Below, piece by piece: positions 26,212 to 36,200 of a DNA stretch of 64,000 bases. Each line of letters begins with the position of its first letter. The stretch's first letter is position 1. A model generated the notes under the pieces. That model made no database searches. It saw only the letters and a program-made list of their open reading frames with translations, and had not been told where the DNA came from. The DNA comes from an uncultured Collinsella sp. (GTDB lineage: Bacteria; Actinomycetota; Coriobacteriia; Coriobacteriales; Coriobacteriaceae). Both the position numbers and the translations under genes were made by a program. The DNA lies in the NCBI GenBank assembly GCA_900544135.1, contig UQTU01000010.1, forward strand, positions 1-64,000, in the 5' to 3' direction.

Positions 26212-26553
26212 ATGAGTTTACTGACATTTGCCAAGACGGCCTTGGGTTCTATGGTCAAGCAGCCGGTCACGGTGTGCTATCCGCAGGAGAAGCTGACGGC
26301 GCCCGAGCGCCTGCGCGGGCATATCGTCAATGACATGGACGTGTGCATTTGCTGCGGCATGTGCGCGCGCCGTTGCCCGGCGGGCGCGCTTGCGGTCGAT
26401 CGCAAGGGCGGAACGTGGTCGATCGACCCGTATGCCTGCGTGGTGTGCGGCGAGTGCATCGAAAGCTGCCCCAAGCGCTGCCTGACTATGGACACCGCCC
26501 GCACTCCAGTCGCAGCGGACAAGACTCCCACGGTAGAAACTAAGCCGGAGTAG
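26212..26553 (+). CDS. echF: Ech ferredoxin-like subunit (NuoI-like)
   Basis: A 113-residue polyferredoxin with two [4Fe-4S] motifs, Cys45/48/51/55 and Cys76/79/82/86. It passes electrons between soluble ferredoxin and EchC. It is the last gene of the operon, seven bases after echE. A short non-conserved tail follows the second cluster. Confidence 0.88.
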   Translation: MSLLTFAKTALGSMVKQPVTVCYPQEKLTAPERLRGHIVNDMDVCICCGMCARRCPAGALAVDRKGGTWSIDPYACVVCGECIESCPKRCLTMDTARTPVAADKTPTVETKPE

Positions 26554-26598
26554 CGCGAGGACGGACCAAAAAATGGGCCGGTGATTCGCCGGCCCGCA

Positions 26599-26632
26599 TA
26601 TCGGGGCTTGCCAGTTGTCTGGTGGGCCCCGA
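26599..26632. terminator. Hairpin after the ech operon
   Basis: ATCGGGGC...GCCAG pairs with CTGG...GGCCCCGAT, followed by TTATAT. A smaller hairpin GGGCCGG/CCGGCCC lies at 26575-26595. Either could end the ech transcript or the opposing pseudogene. Confidence 0.5.
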
Positions 26633-26661
26633 TTTATATGATGGGGAGATATGGAGGGAAG

Positions 26662-27165
26662 TTACCCCTGCTTTTTATGGATGCCGTCGATGTGCCGTGC
26701 GGTGTTCTTGAGCTTTGCCATCATGCTCGGGTCGGGGCGCGCGGCCTCTCACGCTTCGCGCTCGCGACGTTTCACATACTCGTTTTGGATGGGCCCGCCG
26801 TACTCCTCGACAAGGCGTTTGTACCAGTCGGCTGCTCCTTGGACTTCTTCTGCGGTGGGGTGGCCCTTCATGACGCCGCCCACGAGTTTGAAGGGTCCGA
26901 ATGTGTCATAGCCGCATGCGCCGTAGGTTCCGATATACGTTGCGCGTTGAGTCCTTGCGATTCCCTCGAGATCGCGCGTGTACCATTTGTTTTTGCCGCC
27001 ATAGGTCATGAGGCCAAAAACCATGTAGCCATCGATCGGCCAAGGGGATGATGCAGATCGGGGTCGCTTACCGTTATCTGCATCGACGGGGTTAATAAAG
27101 TAAAGGTGCGCCGCTCTTTTGACATCCTTGATTAGAGCAAAACTACCGGATCGAAAGCTACGCAT
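26662..27165 (-). pseudogene. Decayed flavodoxin-family gene
   Basis: The segment after residue about 45 matches the C-terminal half of long flavodoxin-like proteins: FGLMTYGG, GYDTFGPFKLVGG and KGHPTAEE are hallmarks. The expected N-terminal FMN-phosphate loop (T/SxTGNT) is missing and replaced by an unrelated basic stretch. The reading frame meets TGA at 26749-26751 after 138 residues, then continues in the same frame for 28 sensible codons to TAA at 26662-26664. This pattern suggests a CGA-to-TGA nonsense mutation in an already truncated gene. It opposes the ech operon, whose ferredoxin/flavodoxin chemistry is related, but no functional link is shown. Confidence 0.6.
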
Positions 27166-27195
27166 ACACTGGTATTTAATAACAATTACCAGCGG

Positions 27196-27233
27196 TTTAT
27201 ATCATTGATACCAATTGGTATCAATGATATAAA
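27196..27233. promoter_or_regulatory. 38-bp perfect palindrome, candidate operator
   Basis: The half-site TTTATATCATTGATACC is followed by the centre AATT and the exact complement. It lies 30 bp upstream of the flavodoxin remnant and about 180 bp upstream of the GH36-like gene, with AT-rich flanks. It suits binding by a dimeric or tetrameric repressor (LacI- or TetR-like). No adjacent regulator gene is present. Confidence 0.6.
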
Positions 27234-27410
27234 ACCTCTACTTATTCAATACCGTTGGGGTATTAATATCGACCGTTTGCTAGCTGCTGGCCGATTGCCA
27301 AGGTTCGTGCTGAATGGCTCCTCTATCATGTTTACATTTGCTGGATGCGCTAAGAGAGTTGCGTCTGATGACCGTAGGGCGCGGCGCAGATTGAAGAGAA
27401 AGGGGAGCGA

Positions 27411-30400
27411 ATGCTCAAAAAACGCTATTTTGCCGCCCCCGTTCTTGCAATGGTGGGCCTCTTGGGGCTGTCAGCTCCGCCCGCCGCATACGCGGACGGA
27501 TATGGCAGCGTGGGCGTGAAAAAATCGCCCGGTATTATAACTATCGGGAATAATGCGATTTCTAGAACGTTTAGCATCGCAGACGGCAAGCTTACGACTG
27601 TCGAGATTAACAATAAGCTTGCTTCGACCGCGCTTGTTCCCGGATCGGGGTCCGAAGAATTCGTCATTCAGTCGCTCGCCGAGGCCGCGCGTCTAGAGCC
27701 GACGGCTGCGCTCACGAGCGTCAAGCCTACGGCGGCAACTGCCGTGGGATCCTCGGTTGATTCGAGCGAGGGCGCGCTGGCGTCAAAGGCAATCGATGGA
27801 GATGCAAGTACCTACTGGGCTTCTTCTGCGGAGACTGCGGGCACGGCAAACCTCGTTGTAGATTTTGGTGGAATCAAAACCATCGATAGCGTTAGCTATA
27901 CGCCGCGTCACCACGATTCGGCGGGCTATAACTGCACGGGTCGAGTCAAGACGTACAAGCTCGAGTACCAGAATGCCGACGGTGCATGGGTGACGCTCGT
28001 GGAGAATGGCACCATGAAGGATACGGGTGCTACCACTATCACCTTTAACGCCGTGGAGGCAAAGGCGATTCGCCTGACCGGTCTCACCACATACCATTGG
28101 CAGTCTTTCAATGAGAATAAATACATGAACGCGGCGGAACTCGACGTACTCGACGCTTCGGGCGATTCCGTTGTGCGCGAGGCCAAGGGCTGGACTGTGA
28201 CGGGAACGTCCGTTGCTACCAACGAAGGCGGCGGATATGAGGCTCTGATCGACGGTGACCTCACTACCTACTATCATTCTCGCTATGGTGCGGGCGAGGG
28301 CGACACGAAGAAGCTTCCTGTCGATTTGACGATCGATCGCGGTGAGGGAGCGAACAGCTCCTTCCAGACGGTCGGTTACGCAGGCCGCAACGTCAAGGGT
28401 GCCAACGGTACCTTCAAGAAGTTCGCCGTGTATGTCTCGGACAGCAAAGATAACCTGTTCGAGAACGCTAACAAGAAGGGCACGTTCTCGGTCGATCTGA
28501 GCTCTTCCTATAATGATGATGGTACCTGCAAGATGACCTATTTTGGGCTTGATAAGGCTCAGACCGGTCGCTATGTGGGCATTCGCGTGCTTGAGGCGCA
28601 GGGCGGCAGCTTTGCCTCCGGTGCCGAGCTCGACCTGTATCAGGAGAAGTTCGATACGTTCGAGAGCGGTTCGGGTAAGCCGCAGCTCAAGACAAGCGAT
28701 CTTGAGCTTGATGGAGAGGCTCAAGTCAGCGATACTTCCGCGACAATCAACGATGTCAAGAAATCCGGCAAGATGCTGACGTTCACCTTCAAGCCGGTGC
28801 AGTTCGGTAACGGTTCGGCCACGGTGACCGAGAAGGTCGTCATGTATGATGGCGATCATTTTATGCGCAAGTTCCTCGAGGTCAAATCCGAGGATAAGGA
28901 CATCCGTTTCGACTATATCGACGGTGAGCATCTCAACGTTAAGGATGCGGATTGCACCTGGACCATCCCTACAGGCAAGGGCGGCGTTGTTGAGATGACC
29001 GAGGCCCGTGCCAACTTGGGCCAGCCTATCTACGTCAACGGTATGTTCATGGGCTCGGAGTTCCCCGAGACCGATACGCAGATCGTTGATAGTCTGGGCC
29101 GTATGCGCTACTGGACCGGTAAGAATTTCACCGATTTTAAGCGCGATGGCCAGCTCACTTCGGATGGCAAGTACGTCTCATGGCAGACTGTTGTGGGCGC
29201 TACCCATTCCGACGGTTCGAACAACGATGTAGTCCGAACCGATTTTTACAGCTATATCAAGAGTATTTCAAAGCCGAGCGAGTTCCGTATTCAGTACAAC
29301 TCCTGGTTTGACAATATGATGCTCATCGACGAGAACAACATTCTCGATTCCTTCAAGGCGGTGGACAAGAACCTCTCCGCCACAGGTGTTCGTCCGCTCG
29401 ACTCTTATGTCGTTGACGACGGTTGGAACAACTACAACAACACCGAGACTTCGGTTGACCCGGGCCGCTCCGGCACGGGCAAGAACACCGAAGGTTTCTG
29501 GGCGTTCAACTCCAAGTTTCCCAACAAGCTCTCGACGTCTTCGTCGCTTGTGGAGAAGCTCGGCTCGAATTTCGGCGTTTGGGTAGGCCCGCGCGGCGGC
29601 TATAACTTCTACGGCCAGCTTGCAGACATCATTTCCAAGGCGGGCAACGGATCGGCCGCTGGCGGCTCGATTGACGTCGCAGACCAGCGCTATGTCGATA
29701 AGTTCCAGGAGCTCGCACTCCAGTGGATGACCGATTACGGCGTTAACTACTGGAAGTGGGATGGCTATGCCGATAACGCACAGTACAACGCATTTGCTCA
29801 GGGCGAGGGCGTTGTTGGCTACGATGAGAATCACCATCATATGTATGGTGGGCCAAACGGTTTCTATCATTCCACCGACTTGTGGGAAAAGTGGATCGTC
29901 CTGTTCGAGAACGTATGGGACAAGGCCGACGAGCTCGGCATCGACAACCTTTGGGTCTCTCTCACCTGCTATGTGAACCCAAGCCCTTGGTTCTTGCAGT
30001 GGTCCAACTCGGTGTGGATCCAGTGCACGCACGACCGCGGTGAAGTCTCCAATTCAACGCTCAACAACAAGATGGACAACATGTTGAGCTATCGAGATGG
30101 AGCCTACTACGACTTCGTCAAGAACCACGACTTCCAGTTCCCGCTTTCCAACCTCTACAACCACGACCCGATTTACGGTAAAGAGGGCACGGGTATCACG
30201 GCAACCTCCATGGACGGTGCACAGTTCCGCAACTATCTGTACATGATGGCCACACGCGGCACATCGTTCTGGGAGCTCTATTATTCCGATAGCCTGTTTG
30301 ACGACGAAAAGTACTTGGTGAATGCCGACTTCCTCGAGTGGGCTGAGGAGAACTTCGATAAGCTTCAGAACGCCAAGATGATTGGCGGAGTTCCGGCCTC

Positions 30401-32843
30401 GGGCGTCAAACTCGGTGGCATTAGCGGTGCGGGAACGCAGGAAGCTTACGGCTTCTCTTGCTTCAACAGCGCCGGTGACGAAGGTATCATCTCGATGCGC
30501 AACCCGTCGGCCAGTGAGAAGACCATCACCTTCAAGCTCGATGCCGGTGTGGGTGCCTCGCACGCTGGCGTCTTTAAGCGCTCAATCGTAGAATCCTACA
30601 CTTCGGACGGAAGCGCACTCGGTTCTTCGAAGGATAGCTATGCCCAGGGCGATACGGTTACCGTGACGCTCAAACCGGGCGAGACCCAGATTTGGAATCT
30701 GAGCCAGAAGGGTGACACTCAGGCTCCGAAGCTCGACACGATGTATGTCAAGGGTGCAAAGAGCCTTCGTGTTCAGGCAAGCGAGCACGTGACCGGTGCT
30801 AAGTTCACTGTTACGGTTGACGGCAAGCAGGTCGAATGCAAGAGCGTTGAGGCATCTGCTGATATGCGCACATTTGACATCAAGCTTGTTGACGCCGTGA
30901 AGAGCGGCAGCAAGATTGAGGTTACGGCTGCCCAAGGCCAGGATGCTTCTGGTAACGGCCTCGAGGGAAGTGTCTCGGGTGTCTATCGTCAGAATGGCAT
31001 CATCGCCTCTGCGGAGACTTCGACCGGCGGAGAGCTTTCGAATGCCAAAGACAGCGTAGAGGGCAAGAACGGCTTTACTGTTGCCACGAGCGTTTCCGAC
31101 GCGGCGCCCTCGACGGTGCTTCTCTCTCAGGGTGATGAGTGGAAGCTCGGTATCGATAAGGACGGCAAGGCGTACTTTATCGTTAACGGCACAACTGCTA
31201 CCTCCGATGTGACGGTTTCGGGCGGCAACGTAACGATTGCAGGCGTTCGCGAGAACAATGGCATGCTCAAGATTTACGTTGACGGTGAGCTTGCTGGCAG
31301 TGCCTACCTGGGCGCGAAGAATGCCGACCACGCCGTGAACGCCGGTGCGATTACCGCTGGTAACGGTACCAAGCAGACTTCGCTTGCCGTCTACGATCAT
31401 GCCCTTGCCTACGACGAGGTGCCTACATCTGCGCTGGCGGAGTTGATTGCGACCGTCGAAGCGAAGAAGGATTCGGTGAGCGACGTATCCTGGGCAAATG
31501 CCGATATGGACAACCTGTTGGCCCAGGCAAAGGCGGCGCTTAAGGGTGACGCTGCTGCCAAGAAGGCCGCATATGACAACCTTTATGCGGGTTATCTCAA
31601 GCTCGTTCCTGCGAACAAGATTGTGAACCTTGCCTTGGGCAAGGTGCCGACGGCTGCTTGGGTCGATGGCGACACGGCCACTCCGGTGACGAATTCTAAC
31701 GCTTCTCGCGCCCTGACCGTTGCGACCGATGGCAACAATGCAAGCGCAGACGGCTATTGCATCTTTGGCAACGATGCCAAGGAGGCAGGTTCGTACATGC
31801 AGGTCGACCTCGGATCTGACTGCGAGATCACCGGAGTGAACCTGTGGCGCTATTGGACGGACTCGCGCACCTACAAGGCAACCGCACTTGTGGTTGCAAG
31901 CAAGTCCGACTTCTCGGATGCTCAGGTTCTTTACTATTCGGGCGATAACGACGTGTTCGGTTTGGGCGAGGACCCGAAGGATAGTTTGTACGCCGAGACA
32001 TCTGCGGGCAAGCAGCTCTTCGACGCCTCCGACTCCAAGCCGGCGACGACGGCGCGTTACGTGCGCCTGTACGCCTCCGGTGTCAAGGGCACAGGTACTT
32101 CGAAGGAAAACCACGTGGTTGAGCTTCAGGTTTTTGGAATCGCAAAACAAAACGATCCGTACGACCTGAACGGCGAGAACGGTTTGCTTTCCCTGATCGC
32201 TCGTGCAGAGACCGCTCAGAAGAATGCCGATTCGTATGAGTCGGTGGAGGGTCTTGTCGATCCCCTAAAGCGCGCACACGACGTCATCGATCGTATCGAT
32301 GCTGGACGGGATGTGACGTACGGCGAGGTCAAGGATGCCGCCGAGGCTCTCAAAGCGGCGCTTGACGCTCTGGTTGTCAAGGCTCCTGCAAAGAAGGTTA
32401 CCGTGACGTTTGATGACGGCTGCGGGAATAAGTCTACGGTCGAGCTTGACGAGGGCGGCAAACTGGCCAAGCCTGTTGACCCCACGCGAGAGGGTTATGA
32501 CTTCGCTGGGTGGTGTATTGACAAGGACGGCGAGCATACGTTTGACTTTGACTCTGTGGTGAACGCCGACATTACGCTCTACGCCAAGTGGAACAAGCAG
32601 CAGTCCGGCGGCTCCGGCTCCGGTAACGAGGGTGGCTCCGAGAACGAGGGCGGCTCCGGCTCCGGTAGCGCTTCTACAGATAAGGACACCACGGGTTCCC
32701 AGAGCAAGGGTAACAAGAAGGGTACCAAGGTCGATCTTCCCGGTACGGGTGACAGCTCCATGTTCTTCGTGGGTCTTGCACTTTGCCTGGGCATGATAGC
32801 CATTGCGGCTTCTCGTTTCCTCGGGCGCAAGCGTAAGGAGTAA
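27411..32843 (+). CDS. Cell-wall-anchored GH36-like glycosidase
   Basis: A 1810-residue secreted enzyme. Order: signal peptide (1-29); F5/8-type C (CBM32-like) domain about 100-247; a second discoidin-like region 260-410; catalytic region about 430-1090. The catalytic region carries clan GH-D motifs: YNSWFD (629), VVDDGW (about 665) and YWKWDG with candidate nucleophile Asp784; THDRGE (Asp875) is a candidate acid/base. Then an Ig-like domain (1100-1190), a LamG-like domain (1197-1340), a helical segment, a third F5/8 domain (1405-1577), FIVAR-like helices (1594-1658), an InlB/Listeria-type repeat (1662-1728), a Gly/Ser linker, and LPGTG at 1776-1780 with a hydrophobic helix and RKRKE tail. 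Such enzymes remove alpha-galactose or alpha-GalNAc from mucin or blood-group glycans; the exact substrate is unknown. The ribosome site is GGGGAG. Confidence 0.8.
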   Translation: MLKKRYFAAPVLAMVGLLGLSAPPAAYADGYGSVGVKKSPGIITIGNNAISRTFSIADGKLTTVEINNKLASTALVPGSGSEEFVIQSLAEAARLEPTAALTSVKPTAATAVGSSVDSSEGALASKAIDGDASTYWASSAETAGTANLVVDFGGIKTIDSVSYTPRHHDSAGYNCTGRVKTYKLEYQNADGAWVTLVENGTMKDTGATTITFNAVEAKAIRLTGLTTYHWQSFNENKYMNAAELDVLDASGDSVVREAKGWTVTGTSVATNEGGGYEALIDGDLTTYYHSRYGAGEGDTKKLPVDLTIDRGEGANSSFQTVGYAGRNVKGANGTFKKFAVYVSDSKDNLFENANKKGTFSVDLSSSYNDDGTCKMTYFGLDKAQTGRYVGIRVLEAQGGSFASGAELDLYQEKFDTFESGSGKPQLKTSDLELDGEAQVSDTSATINDVKKSGKMLTFTFKPVQFGNGSATVTEKVVMYDGDHFMRKFLEVKSEDKDIRFDYIDGEHLNVKDADCTWTIPTGKGGVVEMTEARANLGQPIYVNGMFMGSEFPETDTQIVDSLGRMRYWTGKNFTDFKRDGQLTSDGKYVSWQTVVGATHSDGSNNDVVRTDFYSYIKSISKPSEFRIQYNSWFDNMMLIDENNILDSFKAVDKNLSATGVRPLDSYVVDDGWNNYNNTETSVDPGRSGTGKNTEGFWAFNSKFPNKLSTSSSLVEKLGSNFGVWVGPRGGYNFYGQLADIISKAGNGSAAGGSIDVADQRYVDKFQELALQWMTDYGVNYWKWDGYADNAQYNAFAQGEGVVGYDENHHHMYGGPNGFYHSTDLWEKWIVLFENVWDKADELGIDNLWVSLTCYVNPSPWFLQWSNSVWIQCTHDRGEVSNSTLNNKMDNMLSYRDGAYYDFVKNHDFQFPLSNLYNHDPIYGKEGTGITATSMDGAQFRNYLYMMATRGTSFWELYYSDSLFDDEKYLVNADFLEWAEENFDKLQNAKMIGGVPASGVKLGGISGAGTQEAYGFSCFNSAGDEGIISMRNPSASEKTITFKLDAGVGASHAGVFKRSIVESYTSDGSALGSSKDSYAQGDTVTVTLKPGETQIWNLSQKGDTQAPKLDTMYVKGAKSLRVQASEHVTGAKFTVTVDGKQVECKSVEASADMRTFDIKLVDAVKSGSKIEVTAAQGQDASGNGLEGSVSGVYRQNGIIASAETSTGGELSNAKDSVEGKNGFTVATSVSDAAPSTVLLSQGDEWKLGIDKDGKAYFIVNGTTATSDVTVSGGNVTIAGVRENNGMLKIYVDGELAGSAYLGAKNADHAVNAGAITAGNGTKQTSLAVYDHALAYDEVPTSALAELIATVEAKKDSVSDVSWANADMDNLLAQAKAALKGDAAAKKAAYDNLYAGYLKLVPANKIVNLALGKVPTAAWVDGDTATPVTNSNASRALTVATDGNNASADGYCIFGNDAKEAGSYMQVDLGSDCEITGVNLWRYWTDSRTYKATALVVASKSDFSDAQVLYYSGDNDVFGLGEDPKDSLYAETSAGKQLFDASDSKPATTARYVRLYASGVKGTGTSKENHVVELQVFGIAKQNDPYDLNGENGLLSLIARAETAQKNADSYESVEGLVDPLKRAHDVIDRIDAGRDVTYGEVKDAAEALKAALDALVVKAPAKKVTVTFDDGCGNKSTVELDEGGKLAKPVDPTREGYDFAGWCIDKDGEHTFDFDSVVNADITLYAKWNKQQSGGSGSGNEGGSENEGGSGSGSASTDKDTTGSQSKGNKKGTKVDLPGTGDSSMFFVGLALCLGMIAIAASRFLGRKRKE

Positions 32844-32883
32844 GTCCTGGCGACAGGTGCCTACAAGGTGCTTTATGTGGGTG

Positions 32884-32920
32884 AACGGGTACGGTGCGCA
32901 GGCGCCGTGCCCGTTTTTAT
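32884..32920 (+). terminator. Terminator of the GH36-like gene
   Basis: AACGGGTACGG pairs with CCGTGCCCGTT (one mismatch) and is followed by TTTTAT, about 40 bp after the stop. Confidence 0.8.
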
Positions 32921-33109
32921 GCCGGGGTTTGGGGAGCTAAAACGCGCCCATCTGATTCGCCGCCAGCATCAGCTGCGGGACGTGTCTGCCTCTCTCGCAC
33001 AGTTCTCGATTTGACGAGCGACGATTCTCTCCGGATCGCGGTCCGTGACGAGGGTATCGATTTTTTGGCCCGCCTTTTTGAGTCTCCCCCGTTTTCCTGC
33101 GAAAACCCT

Positions 33110-33200
33110 CGTGTCTCAATGTTGGTGAGACATTTGTCTCACGCCCTAAACCGAATCTGGAACGTGTGTCACCTGCCCAAATTGTGTCTCATTTCGTAAC
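33110..33200. promoter_or_regulatory. TGTCTCA cluster upstream of the adhesin gene
   Basis: TGTCTCA occurs three times and its complement TGAGACA once within about 90 bp; the first pair forms the dyad TGTCTCA-7-TGAGACA. It lies 50-130 bp upstream of the adhesin start and could be a regulator-binding cluster. The rest of the 400-bp gap (32844-33243) shows the preceding terminator and no supportable gene. Confidence 0.35.
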
Positions 33201-33243
33201 TTTAGGCTGATACAAGGTCTAAGACCGCGAGAAGGGAGACGCG

Positions 33244-36200
33244 ATGAGTAAGTACACGAGGGGTCTCTTGGCGGTGATACTGGCCGTAGTGCTAGTGCTG
33301 CCGGCTGCAGCATTTGCCATGCTGCCCGAGGCCAACGCCAGGTCCAGCACCGGAATGGACGGACCGACAATGACCGGAAAGGTCGTCGACTACGACACCA
33401 GCAACCACTGGAAGTTCTGGGCCGGCGGCTATGACGGCAAGGAAGTGACGACTCAAAACGTCGGCCGAATCTGGACCGATAAGACTGTCAAAGAAACCGC
33501 GGCAGACGAAAAGTCGGATTTCCTGACTACGCTGTCAGCCATCTCTTCGACATCCGATACGACGGTTTCCGGCAAGCCGCTCGACATCGTGCTGGTGCTG
33601 GACGCTTCTGGCTCGATGGATGACCCCATGGGTAAGGGCGACCGTACAAAACGCATCGATGCGCTGAAGACGGCCGCCAATAGCTTTATCGATGCCATCG
33701 CCACACAAAACCAAAGCATCGCAGATGCGTCCAAGCAGCATCAGGTTGCCATCGTTAAGTTTGCAGGCAATAAGACTCCTGAGGTTGGTAACAAAACATA
33801 TCGCGATGGTTGGTGGGGAGGACCCATCTGCAACTACTCACAGACCATGAAGAACCTGACGCCCTGCAAGGGCAAGGACGCGAAGAGCCTTAAGAGTACG
33901 ATCGACTCCATCAGTCCCGCTGGCGCCACGCAAGCCGACTATGGCTTGCAGCTGGCTGAGGGTATTTCGTCTGATCGCTCGGACGCCAAGAAGATCGTTG
34001 TCTTCTTTACCGATGGCTCACCTACAAGTTCTGATGGATTCGAGAAAAAGGTTGCCAATAGCGCCATCCTTAGCGCCAAGAACCTCAAGAATAAAGGTGC
34101 CGACATTTATACGATCGGCATCTTTGACGGCGCAAAGCCTAGTGACGACCCCACGGAAAAGCACACAAGCAAAGAGAATAAGTTCATGCATGCCGTGTCG
34201 AGCAATTATCCCGACGCAAATTCGTATAAGAGCGATGAGCTTGGCACACGTGCAGAAAACTCCGATTACTACAAGTCGGCAACCAGTGCCTCTGAGCTCG
34301 AGAAAATCTTCGAAGAGATCTCGGGAAGCATTATCCAAGCCGGTTACCCGACCGAAGTTCACGGCGGTTATGGCGAGCATAAGTCTGGCTACATTACGTT
34401 TACTGACGAGCTGGGTGACTTTATGCAGGTCGACAACTTTACGTCTGTCGTGTACAACGGCGAGACGTTTACTGGCCCGGCAATGAAGGCCGAGGGCAAT
34501 GTCGATACCTATACATTTACTGGTGCCGCCGCGAACTTGGTTATCACCGTTCAGCATGCCGGAAAGGGCGAGCCCCAGACCGGCGATATCGTAACGGTCA
34601 AGATTCCCGCGTCGCTGATTCCGCTGCGTCACTTTAAGATTACCGATGGCGTTCTTACGGTCGACGATACTGAGCCCATCCAGGTGAGCTACACCTCGAG
34701 CGTTAAGAGAGACGCGCTCGACAACCTGTTTACGCCCGAGAAGGTAGCGGGGCTCAAGGGCTACATCGAGAGCAATACGATCACCGCGGAGAACGGTTCC
34801 AAGACCGTGAACTTCTACGCGAACAAGTGGAACGCTGGCTCGCTGGGCGATACGATCGCAAACTTTGAGCCTGCCGGCACCAACCGCTATTACTATTTCC
34901 AGAAGCAGACCCCCATTTACATGAATGAAAGCTGCACAACGCCCGCAACGGGCTCGCTGGCTGCCGAGGGCATCTATTACTACAAGGATGAGTTCGAGGT
35001 GAAGGGCGCAGACGGCAAGGCCGAGCCCCGTACAGCTGTTATTGAGTTTACCGGTGGACATGCCGCGCAGTTTGGGGGCGCAATCGTGTCCGATGCGAGC
35101 GGCAACCTGTCGTTTAGTGAGGGAACCGCGCGCCTGGCCTTTATTGACGAGCTTCATACCACCAAGGAGCGCGTGGGCGGCAACCTCACCGGCACCGCGA
35201 CCGATGTGCTCAATCCCAAGTGGAATAACACGTCTGCCAAGTCGAACGCCACGGAGGTTGACGTTCACCTGGGCAACAACGGCAAGATTAGCTATAAGTA
35301 CGATATGACGCCGGCGACGGTGGATACCAAGACTGACTTTGGTCTGACCAAGGTGCTCGAGGGCCGCGAGTGGGCGGATACGGACAAGTTTGAGTTTGGG
35401 CTGACGCCCGAGGGCAACGCCCCAATGCCCGCGTCCGCGATCGCGACTGCGACCAAGGGCAACACGGCTATCGATTTCGGTGAGATCACCTACAGAGAGC
35501 CCGGCATGTATGTCTACAAAGTCAGCGAAAAGAACGCCGGGACCACGGTCGACGGCATCACCTACAGCGGAAACGTTGCGGAGATTACCGTGACGGTAAC
35601 GCCCAACAAGAAGGGTGAACTGAGCGCTGAGGTGAAGGTGGTTTGGAGCGAAGCCGACGTGACCGAGTTCAGGAACACCTACGCTACGAATCCTGTTGAA
35701 TCCAGCGTTACCGACCAGATTGCCGTGACCAAGGTCCTGACCGGGCGCGACCTTACGGCCGGCGAGTTCAGCTTTGAGTTGCGCGAGGTTAAGGGCGAGG
35801 ACTCCGAGCTTATTGAGACCGTTGCGAACGCCGCCGACGGCAAGGTGACGTTCAGCCCCATCAGGTACACCGAGATCGGCCAGCACACCTACACGCTGCA
35901 CGAGGTTGAGGGCGACGCCGGTGGTATTGCCTACGACAACACGGTCTACACCATCGTGACGACCATTGCCGACAACGACAAGGGCCAGCTGGTGGCTACG
36001 CACGAGCTGAAGGGCGCCGAGGGCGTCAAGAGCATTAAGTTCGAGAACGCCTACAATCTGACCCCCAAGAGCTCCAGCGTCACCGACAAGATTAAGGCAA
36101 CCAAGTCCCTGGCCGGGCGCAAGCTCAAGGACGGCGAGTTCTCCTTCGAGCTCGTCGAGGGCGAGGACGACAAGGTTGTCGCCACCGGCACCAACAATGG

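Noticed and set aside
26749..26751. TGA read as selenocysteine in the flavodoxin-like frame
   Set aside because: The context (REREA-TGA-EAARP) has no redox motif, no SECIS-like hairpin is evident, and the gene already lacks its N-terminal FMN loop. A nonsense mutation is simpler.
32937..33119. A 60-codon minus-strand open frame upstream of the adhesin gene
   Set aside because: Arg-rich, no ribosome site and no recognisable domain. It overlaps a region that looks regulatory.
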